This document shows positions 50,550-60,900 of a stretch of DNA of 64,000 nucleotides, in pieces. Below the pieces are notes generated by a model, which worked only from the letters and a program-made list of their open reading frames with translations, did not search any database and had not been told where the DNA came from. Source of the stretch: Hexactinellida sp. DTS-2022 (lineage: Eukaryota > Porifera > Hexactinellida). The stretch's first letter is position 1. Each line of letters starts with the position of its first letter. The translations under genes and the position numbers were made by a program. The stretch lies in NCBI GenBank assembly GCA_028753945.1, contig JAPNXP010000014.1, forward strand, positions 5,208,001-5,272,000, written 5' to 3'.

Positions 50550-52172
50550 ATGCGTGTAGGTGTTCTGACAGTTCTCATCCTATGGACAGAGTTGCTATTT
50601 ATATTGGTAGTCGCTGACAGACAGCCGAACATAGTGTTTATTCTGGCTGATGACCTCGGGTACTACGACGTGGGCTACCATGGCAAGTCGGTTCTGACAC
50701 CGAACATCGACAACCTCACAGCTGAGGGGGTCCGGTTAGAGCAGTACTACACACAGCCCATATGCACCCCCTCTAGGGCCAGTCTTATGACAGGCCGGTA
50801 CCCTATACATCTGGGATTCCAGTTCGTAGGCTCTATCAACGCCAAGCAGGCGCTGGGTCTCGGTCTTAACTACACCCTGCTGCCCGAGAAGCTGAAGCAG
50901 CTAGGCTACGCCACGCACGGACTCGGCAAGTGGCATTTGGGCTACTACAACCCCAGGTACCTCCCCACCAGTCGGGGGTTCGATACGTTCTTCGGATTCT
51001 ACGGCGCAGATCTGCACTACTTCACTCACACGTCCTATGACGTAGATCCGCAGCCTCCCCCCAGCTGGTGTCTAGACCTACACAACAATAGCGAATGTGT
51101 TAGTAATCTCAATGGCTCCTACACGCTAGATCTGTACACACAGGAAGCCCAGCGTATAATACAAATGCACGACCCAGATTCCCCCCTGTTCATGTACCTA
51201 GCTATGCAGAATGTCCACAACCCGATTGAGGTGCCGGAAGAGTTCGAACATTTGTACTACAAAGTTCGTAGCATTGACAGACGCAGGACTCTCGGTATGG
51301 TCACTGCACTGGATTCTAGCATCGGTCAGTTGGTGGAGAGTTTGAAGCAAAAGGGCTCTGATTTCTGGGAGAACACAGTTATTATATTTGCCTCTGATAA
51401 CGGCGGGTGGCCTATCCCCGATGGACACGGGAGTAACTACCCATTGAGAGGCTCTAAGCTAACCTACTTCGAGGGGGGCATTCGAGTGCCTGCATTTGTG
51501 TACAGTCCCTTGATTAAGAATCCGAAGCGGATTGAGAAGAGTCTTATCCATGTGAGCGACTGGTACCCCACCCTGCTCAGACTGGCTGGCGGCTATCTCA
51601 GCGAGTACGAGGACATAGACGGGTATGACCAGTGGGACCTTATATCGGAGGGGGTGACCGAGGGGGTGTATCCTCCGAGGTACGAGATCTTGCATAACCT
51701 ACAGCCGTTCAATGGGCGGTACACCAATAGCGCTATCCGTCTCGGGAAGTGGAAGCTTATCACAGGGAAGTGGGCTAACTGCTCAATCGAGTCCTATCCC
51801 TTCTACTGCTTCTGGGTACCGCCCCCGGAGTTTAATACTGCTATCAATGTCCAGACCAGTGACTCTCTCCTAACAGATGCCATATACCCATCTTCTATCG
51901 AGAATCTAGCTCGCATAGCCAAGCCCAGGGCCACGGGGTATACACAGACCCAATATGACCCTGTTATGTTGTTTAACATAGACCAAGATCCTTATGAGCG
52001 TAACAACCTGAAAGATAATTATCCTAACGTTGTGGATATATTAATTGAACGTTTGAATAGCTATCTGCAGTCCGTGGTGCCCCCTGCAAAGGGTGGCTGG
52101 GAATCGGATGATTGGGAGGAGGCAGCAAAGGAGGCTGGTTGCTTCGCTCCTTGGAACAATGATGAGTTGTAG
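50550..52172 (+). CDS. Arylsulfatase B-like (canonical motif)
   Basis: A 540-residue sulfatase paralogous to 47092-48681. It has a hydrophobic signal peptide (1-21), NIVFILADDLGYYDVGY and the intact formylglycine signature C72-T-P-S-R. Catalytic-region motifs are GKWHLGYY and FASDNGGW; the C-terminal EAAKEAGCFAPWN ending is shared with copy 1. ARSB removes 4-sulfates from dermatan and chondroitin sulfate in lysosomes; substrate here is inferred. It probably arose by tandem duplication with copy 1, the RWD-ART gene lying between. Base composition is more GC-rich than copy 1. Confidence 0.9.
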   Translation: MRVGVLTVLILWTELLFILVVADRQPNIVFILADDLGYYDVGYHGKSVLTPNIDNLTAEGVRLEQYYTQPICTPSRASLMTGRYPIHLGFQFVGSINAKQALGLGLNYTLLPEKLKQLGYATHGLGKWHLGYYNPRYLPTSRGFDTFFGFYGADLHYFTHTSYDVDPQPPPSWCLDLHNNSECVSNLNGSYTLDLYTQEAQRIIQMHDPDSPLFMYLAMQNVHNPIEVPEEFEHLYYKVRSIDRRRTLGMVTALDSSIGQLVESLKQKGSDFWENTVIIFASDNGGWPIPDGHGSNYPLRGSKLTYFEGGIRVPAFVYSPLIKNPKRIEKSLIHVSDWYPTLLRLAGGYLSEYEDIDGYDQWDLISEGVTEGVYPPRYEILHNLQPFNGRYTNSAIRLGKWKLITGKWANCSIESYPFYCFWVPPPEFNTAINVQTSDSLLTDAIYPSSIENLARIAKPRATGYTQTQYDPVMLFNIDQDPYERNNLKDNYPNVVDILIERLNSYLQSVVPPAKGGWESDDWEEAAKEAGCFAPWNNDEL

Positions 52173-52347
52173 TCTTATAGCTCTCATGAACTCACTTATG
52201 CTTTATCCACTTATTATTATTATGTATATTTTTGTAGTTATAGCATCAGACTGTATGTATTTGTAAATGATAAATATTATATCAATCTCTTCCAAATCTC
52301 TGTTTGTAAGAACTTGCATTACAGGTTATTTTAAGTATAAACGATAA

Positions 52348-55304
52348 ATGGCAGCCGAGTTTCCCAAACGTATCTCTGGCAAGAAGCGCAGGAAGCTTAA
52401 GCACATGGTCCTACCCACCAATAGCGACGAGGACGATGAAGCGGTTCAAGAATACATTCCCGTCCCGAAGAGAGTTAACAGAGATTCCAGTGATAAGAGA
52501 CTTATCGTTATTCTAGAAGGAGCCAGCCTAGAAACAGGGTTCACAAAGAGAGACGGCTACCAACTCTTGACGAGTGACAAGCACCATGGATTGTTATCGA
52601 AAGAGGGCAGAGACCCGTCCCTGGCCAGACCTGACATTACACACCAGTGTCTGCTGATGCTGCTTGATTCCCCACTCAATCAAGCCGGACTGTTGCAGGT
52701 TAGTTTACCTACGTATAAACATATGTATATAATGTAGATATTTAAAAACACACTAGACAGAATACTTCTACACACACAGCAACACACTGACTAACAACAA
52801 TCCTACTATACTAATCTTAGCCGCCATAAGGGAAGTGCCGGCATTTCCTATCCTAGCCTGTGTGGCCTGACATCGGTACTGTTCTGCCTCGGTCTCCATT
52901 ACGTACTCTCCTAGGTTGCAGGACCTCATCGCTCCCTGCACCAGTTCCCTGTAGTACTCCTTTCCAACCACGTTACCGAACGCGTAGGGATCTCGTACCT
53001 CGCTCGGTATCAAATCTGGGTCCAGGATGTTATAGACATTCATCAACATTCCGTTCTCCTCGCTTCCCACTCCGTTCATGCACCCCGTAGCCCGTTCTGC
53101 CACTAAGTTGTCGGCAACGGACGGACACTCTAGGTCCAGTATGCAGCTACCCTCTACCAGCCCGAAATACCGCTTGTTTAGAGACTTTGCATAATGCGCA
53201 CAGTATACCATTATTGTGACTCGGTCCACACTGTTACTCGTGTCGCCGGCTAGAAAACTGCCGCCGAAAAACGGTCTTACAGTGTCGCTAGATGTGTACA
53301 TATAGCAGCCCAGGTTCACGAGCCCTGCGGTCATCGGTGGCATGTCCGGACACGTGACCATCCCGCATTCTCTCATTTCGTTCATCTGGTCCCCGGAGCA
53401 GCTCTCGCCCACACACGTCCGCTCCCTCTTGATAACCCCGCCCCCGCAGGTGGCAGAGCACCTGCTCCAGGCGCTCCACTCTCCGAGCGTCTTCGCGGAG
53501 CAGGGCCCCAGTGGACAGTACTCGTACTCCCTCATTACACCCGGACAGGTGTCCCCGTCGTTACACACTCTGCTCCTGCTGCGGTACCCCTCGTTAGACG
53601 CACAGGAGTACCGGTAGCACTGGCTCCACTGGCCCCACTCGCTCCAGGTAGGCGTCACCTCACAGGGCTCCCGTCCGCATATCTCCATCTGCTTGTTGGT
53701 CCCCTCGCACTCGTCTCCGCCCATGCACATGCGTGTTCTCATGCGCATGTAGTCCCTGCAGTTCTCAGTGCATTGGCTCCACTGGCCCCACTCGCCCCAG
53801 GTCTCCCCCATTGAGTTGGCCCCTTGGCAGTTGTATTGGGTGTTCACGTGCGCTATGTCTGACGTAGACAGTCCCTGTCTCTGCCCTATGGCTGTCTGTT
53901 GCGCCGGGTCCAGCGTCTCAATGGTTCTCAGCACTCCTCTGTTCTTAGAGAAGGCGAACTGATCGTAGTGCATCACGGACCAGTAATCGTAGGCGATATC
54001 CTGTGTGGTCACCAGCTCTTCGGGGAACTGTACAAAGTTGTTAAGTCTGTCTTCTCGAACATTGTTCGGCAGAATAACCACAAAGCTGTCCCTGTCCGGT
54101 CTGCTCTGCTCGTGCACTCTCCCCAGGGCGTGTAGCACCTCGTGTAGGACTATCCCTTTGAACTCGCACCCTCTCCCGATCGAGAGGTCCTGACTGCCCC
54201 TGACCCTCCCTATGAAGCTGAAGCAGCCCATCCCTCTGATTATTCTAATGTAGTCCGTCTCGGTGGTGCGCGGCACCAGCCGCACACACGTGTGTTGCGT
54301 GTAGTCTGCAATGGCTGCGTTGATGGCACTCACAGCCCTGCTGTTGCTGGCTATTTCCGCTGACAGCTCGTAAGGGACGAGGGCCCCCGGCCACTTAAGC
54401 ACCACTGCCCTAGCGACGGCGCTCTGAGGCTGGAATGGACTTGCTACCATCATCTTCATGTAGTTCTCTAGCGAGCCCTTCGACATCAGCATGTCTCCCT
54501 CCATCAAATCCTGGTTCTCGTTTATCTTCGTAATGTCTGCTACATTGCTGCACTGCATCGGGGATACCAGTAAGCACCGTAGGCATGCTACACCCAGTAA
54601 GAGATACAAGTGTATGGGATACCAAGTGGGCATTGGGAGTCGGGATTGGTAACAAAACTTGGATAGTTGGAGGTAAATGCTTTAATTAGGGCAACCACTG
54701 CACATATATGGTGGATTATTATTCTCAAATTACCTTCATTAGCATAGGTCACAAACAACCAGTATCATTGATCACAAAACTGCTTCTTTGTTAACTACGT
54801 ATCGTTGTTATTTCTAGATTTACATTCACACAGAAAAGAATGTATTGATTCAAGTCTCCCCGCAAACTCGCATTCCAAGGACCTTTGACCGTTTCTGCGG
54901 AGTTATGGTGCAGCTACTGCAGAAACTGGTCGTGAGGGCAGCTGGCAGTGACAGCCACGTTTCGCTATTGAAAGTTATAAAGAATCCGGTCACACAGCAT
55001 ATGCCTATTGGCTGCATGAAGGTAATGCTGTCAACTGTATTATACTATTAGTTATACGTTCTTTATATAGATTGGTACGTCTTATAAATCAGAAAAGTTT
55101 GTCGATCCCTTGGTTTATGCCAAAGATGAGAAACCAGTTGTATTTGTGATTGGTTCTTTCGCCCATGGTTCTTTGGAAGAGCGAGGGGTCTCCTACACCG
55201 AAGAGACGGTTTCTATCAGTCACTTCCCTCTCTCTGCTGCCTACGCGTGTGCCGTTATTTGTTCTAAGTTCGCAGAAGCATGGAGTGTGGAATCAACAAA
55301 TTGA
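52348..55304 (+). CDS. EMG1: rRNA small subunit pseudouridine N1-methyltransferase EMG1/NEP1 (3 exons)
   Basis: Exons 52348-52698, 54818-55021 and 55071-55304, phase 0 throughout, give 262 residues (human 244). EMG1 is the SPOUT-class enzyme that methylates the hypermodified pseudouridine of 18S rRNA (N1 of position 1248 in human) and is required for 40S biogenesis. RLIVILEGASLET, RPDITHQCLLMLLDSPLNQAG, VSPQTRIPRTFDRFCGVM, KNPVTQHMPIGCMK and IGSFAHG match the family closely. The first intron (2,119 bp) contains the astacin-TSP1 gene on the other strand. Intron 2 is 49 bp. A variable basic N-terminus is normal for the family. Confidence 0.96.
52768..54633 (-). CDS. Astacin metalloproteinase with three TSP1 repeats, probably GPI-anchored; nested in EMG1
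   Basis: A 621-residue single-exon protein with a signal peptide (about 1-25) and short propeptide. The M12A catalytic domain has the zinc motif HEVLHALGRVHEQSRPDRD and the Met-turn SVMHYD. Three thrombospondin type-1 repeats follow (WGEWGQWSQC, WSEWGQWSQC, GEWSAWSRCSATCGGG), then a cysteine-containing region of about 180 residues unlike a family I can name. A C-terminal hydrophobic tail after a small-residue stretch (GNAGTSLMAAK) suggests a GPI attachment signal. Astacins process matrix proteins and growth factors. The TSP1 domains may bind glycosaminoglycans. It occupies EMG1 intron 1 in antisense and is strikingly GC-rich against the host intron. Confidence 0.92.
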   Translation of the reverse strand: MPTWYPIHLYLLLGVACLRCLLVSPMQCSNVADITKINENQDLMEGDMLMSKGSLENYMKMMVASPFQPQSAVARAVVLKWPGALVPYELSAEIASNSRAVSAINAAIADYTQHTCVRLVPRTTETDYIRIIRGMGCFSFIGRVRGSQDLSIGRGCEFKGIVLHEVLHALGRVHEQSRPDRDSFVVILPNNVREDRLNNFVQFPEELVTTQDIAYDYWSVMHYDQFAFSKNRGVLRTIETLDPAQQTAIGQRQGLSTSDIAHVNTQYNCQGANSMGETWGEWGQWSQCTENCRDYMRMRTRMCMGGDECEGTNKQMEICGREPCEVTPTWSEWGQWSQCYRYSCASNEGYRSRSRVCNDGDTCPGVMREYEYCPLGPCSAKTLGEWSAWSRCSATCGGGVIKRERTCVGESCSGDQMNEMRECGMVTCPDMPPMTAGLVNLGCYMYTSSDTVRPFFGGSFLAGDTSNSVDRVTIMVYCAHYAKSLNKRYFGLVEGSCILDLECPSVADNLVAERATGCMNGVGSEENGMLMNVYNILDPDLIPSEVRDPYAFGNVVGKEYYRELVQGAMRSCNLGEYVMETEAEQYRCQATQARIGNAGTSLMAAKISIVGLLLVSVLLCV

Positions 55305-55407
55305 ATTAGAATGATTTAGTGAAGTTATTTTGCATTTCTTATTACAATTGTTAATCTAATATAACTAATACTCCAGTTAGTATTTATTCGCTAATTAGTG
55401 CAGTGCA

Positions 55408-56196
55408 ATGGCTATGGAGCTAAGCTGCGATATTGCTTATTTGGAAATTGAAAAGAAAAGCTTTGCTTTTGACATAGACATCAATAGCGATAGTGGCGAG
55501 GAGGGAACACTCGCGGAAAGTTTGCAAAATGCATTTCTGACTTACCAAAAGAAACGAATCCACCAACTGAAAGAGAGGGACAGCAAATGCCACACAGTTG
55601 TTCCTTATCCTCTGAGCTCTGAGCAGAAAGTAGAACTGCGTAATAAATTTATTTCCAGATTGCTGTATTATATCGGCACTCCCTATGCGAAGCGCTTTCA
55701 CAAGCCCTCCTCTCTCTTCTACAAGAGAAAGCTGTTCCTGGATTGCTGCGGGCTGGTGCGTAGAGTGCTGAGAGATCTGTCAGCTGATTTCGGGTTTCTG
55801 GTGGGGCCCTGGAACCAAGCGTACTTGTACGACACGCTCCCCATTAAGCTGTCCAGCACTGGGGACATGAAGCATGGAGACTTGGTATTCATCAGTGCTA
55901 CGTATTTCGACACCAAGCGCAAGCGGCAGATGCATGATATGGTGCATGTCGAAGTGTGGCTGGGAGATGGGGAGAGCACCGTTGGATCTCGGTGGTTCAA
56001 GGGGACGGTGCAGGTTTTCGACTCGTATAGATTCGTATCTACAACTTATTACAATATGAAGTATCATTTCTGTTCTATAGAAACTTGGCTAGATGGCGTT
56101 TGTGAGAGCTTCTGTCCCAAACACAAGTGGGTACCCGCGGCTCCTTACTCAAGGAAACATTCCATCTTTAACTGGGAAGATCAGATAACGAAATAA
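55408..56196 (+). CDS. NlpC/P60-like papain-fold protein
   Basis: A 262-residue protein, single exon. Residues about 75-190 resemble the NlpC/P60 cysteine peptidase fold: LLYYIGTPYAKRF, the catalytic-type DCCGLVRRVL with C113 (D-C-[SC]-G), HGDLVFISA, and HVEVWLGDG with H180. NlpC/P60 enzymes cleave peptidoglycan peptides in bacteria; eukaryotic members are either imported or belong to the LRAT-like and uncharacterised animal/protist groups. The conserved C-terminal block with SYRFVS, SIETWLDGVCESFCPKH and W is characteristic of a eukaryotic subgroup I cannot name. No signal peptide, so it is probably cytosolic. Codon use and flanks look like its neighbours, so there is no sign of recent transfer. 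Confidence 0.7.
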   Translation: MAMELSCDIAYLEIEKKSFAFDIDINSDSGEEGTLAESLQNAFLTYQKKRIHQLKERDSKCHTVVPYPLSSEQKVELRNKFISRLLYYIGTPYAKRFHKPSSLFYKRKLFLDCCGLVRRVLRDLSADFGFLVGPWNQAYLYDTLPIKLSSTGDMKHGDLVFISATYFDTKRKRQMHDMVHVEVWLGDGESTVGSRWFKGTVQVFDSYRFVSTTYYNMKYHFCSIETWLDGVCESFCPKHKWVPAAPYSRKHSIFNWEDQITK

Positions 56197-56469
56197 CTTC
56201 TATAAGCTAGCAATTGTTTGCTTTTTATCTGTTGGTTATTTACTTTACCTCAATCCACTTATTTATGTCGCTTTGCGGCAGAATACAACCGCGAAGCTGC
56301 GTTGTGTGATATGCCCTCAACAATGAGGAAGATTTAACTTTAGTTTAACAAGTTATACTTTCTGCAAATAAATAGTTAACTTAACTTGGTCCGTAGCCCG
56401 TATGGCTCGTAGTTTTATCATAAACAGAGACAGTAGCTCCATACATTGTTTGGTTTGATATTGTATAGC

Positions 56470-57837
56470 ATGGCTGTATGTAACGGTCAGGCCAATAGAA
56501 ATATTCCTGGGTATTATTTCGACAGAGAAAAGAAGCGCTACTTCAAGATACCTCCTAAAACTGATAAATCACCCTACCCTAACATTATAACTAAGCAAGC
56601 CCATAAACAGAAGAAGCCTCGAATAAATGAAAATACACAAAATCCTAAAGTAACGCGTCATGCAAATTCCCATCTAACGAGATTGAATTTAGTACATTCA
56701 CAACAACTCGGGCTTATTAATGGAATGCAGTTCATTAGCAGAGTAGAGATTACCAGATGGAAACTCCCTCGCTATAGATCACTAGCCATTGACTTACACG
56801 AGGGGGCTACTGTTTGTGAGGATGAGCATCTTTGCTTGAGTCAAAACGGAGAATATCTGATCAGGAAGTATGCCATTGCATCTACTAACCTAAGTGGGAG
56901 CAGATTTGGTGTTTATTCAGTCTCAGTAGATGAGGACAATAAAAGCCTTATTAGTTTTAATAAAATATTTCAGTTTTCTTCTTACCACAGTTTCTTTTCT
57001 GGCTGTGACTGGGCTAGTGTTGGCGACAACCTCTGGACGCTATCTGCCTTCCAGAGATCCGGCCCTTTTAACTCTAACTCTAGCACTCTGCTAGCCTTCA
57101 AGTTGGTGCTGTCTCCCGGTTCTGAGCCCGGTGTGCGGGTGCTGCAGAGACCCTGGAGCATGGAGGAGAGCCCCTGGGACATCTGCGCTAACTGCTCTCC
57201 CTATACTGCGTGCGGGCAGTTCGGGATAGGCGGAGAGACCAGACAGCACCTGTATGACGTAGAGAAGAAGATGCGTTACAGCTATTCAACAAACTCCGTT
57301 ACAGTGTTGAGTCAGGGCTTCTGTAGATACTCGCCTTTCCTCGTGTCGGGTCTGCGCAATGGGAAAGCTCTCATTTGGGATCTGCGGAGCTTCCCGAGCT
57401 GCCCAGCTGGCGTTCTGTTTGAAGCCAGCAAGAGACAGCTGATTTCTCCGCTCATCTGGGTTAAGCCAGTACTCAACGACGTGTATGTTATAGTGCAGAA
57501 GCAGAGCGGAGAGCTAGCTCTATGGGACACCAGGAATTATAAGAAGTGCGTTGTGTACAGCCATTCGCGCCCTGACAGCCAGCTGGGCCTGATGGGGTAC
57601 AGGGGGTTCCTGACTGATAGTGAGCAGGTATTGATTGGATTCCCACACGGGGCGCATAAGCCCGTGGTGTATGACGTCATGAGTGGAGGTGTGATACAAG
57701 ATAGAGGCACGTTTAGTGGGCTGAGGGGAGATGAGGGATCTAGATATTGTTACAGTAGCAATTGGGGAGGTGTTAGTGGACTGGAGGGTTTGTTGGAGTC
57801 GAGTAGCACTGGGCAATGGAGATTTCTCCAGGTTTAG
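56470..57837 (+). CDS. DCAF4: DDB1- and CUL4-associated factor 4-like WD protein
   Basis: A 455-residue single-exon protein. The N-terminal NIPGYYFDREKKRYFKI is the family hallmark (human ELPGFYFDPEKKRYFRL) of DCAF4/WDR21, a substrate receptor of CUL4-DDB1 ubiquitin ligases. WD-type blades follow, e.g. FLVSGLRNGKALIWDLRS and GELALWDTRNYKKC, with further weaker ones. The start is the ATG at 56470, one nt after a TAG; the frame reaches a TTG at 56446. It ends 114 bp before the importin-beta-like gene. Confidence 0.85.
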   Translation: MAVCNGQANRNIPGYYFDREKKRYFKIPPKTDKSPYPNIITKQAHKQKKPRINENTQNPKVTRHANSHLTRLNLVHSQQLGLINGMQFISRVEITRWKLPRYRSLAIDLHEGATVCEDEHLCLSQNGEYLIRKYAIASTNLSGSRFGVYSVSVDEDNKSLISFNKIFQFSSYHSFFSGCDWASVGDNLWTLSAFQRSGPFNSNSSTLLAFKLVLSPGSEPGVRVLQRPWSMEESPWDICANCSPYTACGQFGIGGETRQHLYDVEKKMRYSYSTNSVTVLSQGFCRYSPFLVSGLRNGKALIWDLRSFPSCPAGVLFEASKRQLISPLIWVKPVLNDVYVIVQKQSGELALWDTRNYKKCVVYSHSRPDSQLGLMGYRGFLTDSEQVLIGFPHGAHKPVVYDVMSGGVIQDRGTFSGLRGDEGSRYCYSSNWGGVSGLEGLLESSSTGQWRFLQV

Positions 57838-57948
57838 TTGCATTATATTGGTGATATCATTATTAAAGGTCCAATTGGTATTTTAATGATACATAGTTTA
57901 ACTGGGTTAATTATACTACTTTGTATCTCTGTGTTTAGCTAAAGCACT

Positions 57949-57951
57949 TAG
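57949..57951 (+). promoter_or_regulatory. Candidate acceptor abutting the importin-beta start codon
   Basis: CACTTAG ends directly at the ATG, and a second pyrimidine-rich TGTTTAG lies 13 nt further up (57932-57938). DCAF4 ends only 114 bp upstream. Confidence 0.45.
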
Positions 57952-60900
57952 ATGACATCACAGAGCAAAAATTCTAAATTTATTCTCGTACCCAATGAGT
58001 ACATTGACTCACTGTGTGAAGTTCTTGGAATGAAAATGAATCTCAGAACCATTTTCGAGAACCCAGTTCTCGGAGAATGCAAGAAAACACTATTTGGCTT
58101 AGCAAAGCTGAAATCTGATCCTTTAGTGAGTGTTACTTTATTTGTATAATTATTCTATTTTCACACACGTCTCTTGTTAGTTTAAAACACAGAGCAATGT
58201 GAATGCTCTCCTCTCCATATACTCACAGTTCGTTAAGTCGGGAGAGTCCGACTTGATGGTGGAGGCACTGAGAGGCCTTAAGAACGTCATTCCTCACGCC
58301 GGACCTAACTTCCAGTGCGTCGAAGAGAAGGAGATTCTCCTGGCTGTCATGTGCTCTGCTGCTGGGATTGATAACGTGAGTTGTGATTATTTATATCCTA
58401 GTGTGAGTGTGTTATTTATTAGAAGCCGAATGTGCGTCTCGAGGCGATGAACTGTTTGATTGATTTGTGTTCCTCTTATTCCAGCCTACTGGAGCCATAC
58501 TTCACACAGATATACGATATTGTTATGCAGCCCGTGGATTCTGTAAGTTCTTCAACTAATCCATTGTTTATTCTGTAGTTCGTACGTACGTTGTTTCTTT
58601 GTAGAAATCAAACGAAGAATTGTTTATAACAATTAAAGGCTTTGAGTTCGTTTTAGAATTCTGTAAAGTGATTTTATTCAAGATGGAGAAAGGCATCGCT
58701 TCCTCTTCCATCAAAGAGATTTGTATCCTAGAACCTCTCCTGGAGACAATAGTGGATAGGTGTACCAGCTGTCTGACCAGGTCCTACCACGATAGCACCG
58801 AAGACGTTGCTCTTAAGGAGTTCAACTCGCAGAAGGCTTATCTGGCTACTCTCATTCTGAGCTATCTCTGCAAGATATACAAATTCAAAACTGCAAGCTT
58901 TCTAGTACCTTTCATTGGGCACTCTAGTACTACAGACTATGAGTCTGATTGCGAATTGAAAGGGATTGCATTTACTGCTTTCTCCTGTGCCTTACACTGT
59001 GGTGAATTAGATAAATATTTGGACGAATCTCTTAAGAATTTATTTCCAAAAGCACTGCAAACAATAGTCGAACCACAAATGTCCAGGTTTGTTTATAGAG
59101 TATTATCGATAGTTCAGTATTGTCTCGTAATTTAATGTTATTCATAATTACGCTGATACGGACTTCATTTCCAGCTTGTACTTTCAACTTATTCTTCCTA
59201 ATTCGATATTTATCTACATCACTAATAATGGTTATTTATAATCCATTCTAAAATGGGTCAGATAGTTGCTGACCTTGCTCCTGGAGTTATTTTTATTGAA
59301 TAGAAATGGCGATTCGACTAGACTGAGAATGCTGTATATTTCAGTTAATTACATTATGTAATTTAGACATAAGGAGTCTGCTGCCTCTCTCATATCCACA
59401 GCTCTCCTCTACTACCCTAACATAATCAAGACGGACATCCTTCGTACCACGGACACGCCTGTTCAGAATAACACCAAGTACAACACAGAACACATCCTAG
59501 TGGCCATTCGCAGCAGTCTCGGCTGTGATCCCTCCATTGATAAGATCCTGAGCGTGACGCTCGTTTACTTCCTGGCTAACCCGCACACTAATGCAGAGAT
59601 AGTTAATCAGCAGTTCGTGCAGTTACTACACCAGTTATACGCTTCTTTGTGCAACACAGCTGTTGCAAACACGATTATTAGCATAGGCAATGCAATACAG
59701 AGTTTGATATTGAATTCTCCGTTTAAGTGCATTACTTATATGCCGGATTTTATAACTAAAATCGTTACAATAATGGGGAAATATTTCCAGAATGAAGACC
59801 AGAAAATGATTAAGTTATTCTTCAGAGACGAGAAGAACACTTCTTGTGCAATTGTATCCGCAAACTGTCTATTGATAAACACCTGTGTGAGTAAGTACCA
59901 GGACGAATTTAAACAGGACTTGGGACTGTTCGTGTTCTCCCTCATAGACTTCACTCACAGACTCATTAAGAGCTGTCCGGTCTTCACGCCCTCTCTCTGC
60001 ATGTGTTTGGAGGAAATACTCCTCCTACTCGTATCTCTATACAACCTAATGAACTATTATTTCATGGCTAATATGAATAAGGTTTTTAACTTTGTATGTG
60101 ATTTGCTATTCTCGTTCTCACAGAAGATGACGGATTACTCTTATGTCGCGGTGCCCTGTATCGTGCTGGAACTCTTGATTATTGTTATAGAGAATGTTAA
60201 AGAGAAAGCCAAGTCAATTATGGAAGAGATATTTCGGGATCTAAACCAATTGCTTACGAATGTGCTACCTAATCCAGAGATGGTTATTGCAGTTAACAGG
60301 TACGTCAGGTTTTAACTCTTTTGGTAGACAAACTTTTTATTAACTCGCTAACTCGCTCATATCGATATGATATTATAGATTAAGTGACAAAAATGAATAG
60401 TAAGGCAATTCGATTAATTTTGCTTTATCAGTGATAATTAATTAATTATAATCTATCATAAATTAGATAATTATACCTCTATGTTAGCATTCAGGCCAAA
60501 ATGTTTTAACTTATTGTAATTATTACAACAACGCTTGCTACTTCATAAAACCCGAATGCTGGAGACATTGGTTCCTAGCCCCAACAGCTCTGAGATAGCA
60601 GCTGTCCATGCGCATTGTAATACATCATACTAAAGTAATATAATATAATATAAGGAAAATAGCTGACTAGCGTGGACTTTTTAATAGAGTTTGTCAATTT
60701 TCTGTTTTTGGTTATTTCTACCCACTTGCTGCTATACTAGTACTTCTCAATTCTGAGTTAATTAATACTCATCTTTCCAGTAACCTAGTTCTGGATTTTA
60801 GCGCTAGAATTCCGAATCTGTGTGAATCATTCTGTAAATTACATAGCATTAAAAGAATTTCCCCTGCCTGCTTCTTTTTTTGGAGCTTCAAATTATTGAT

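Noticed and set aside
60781..60819. Longer exon 6 of the importin-like gene, reading on to 60902
   Set aside because: The frame stays open but no GT donor follows in the right phase; the 39-nt exon with GTGTGA donor is the only version that joins to exon 7 as CT|T. Skipping the exon remains possible.
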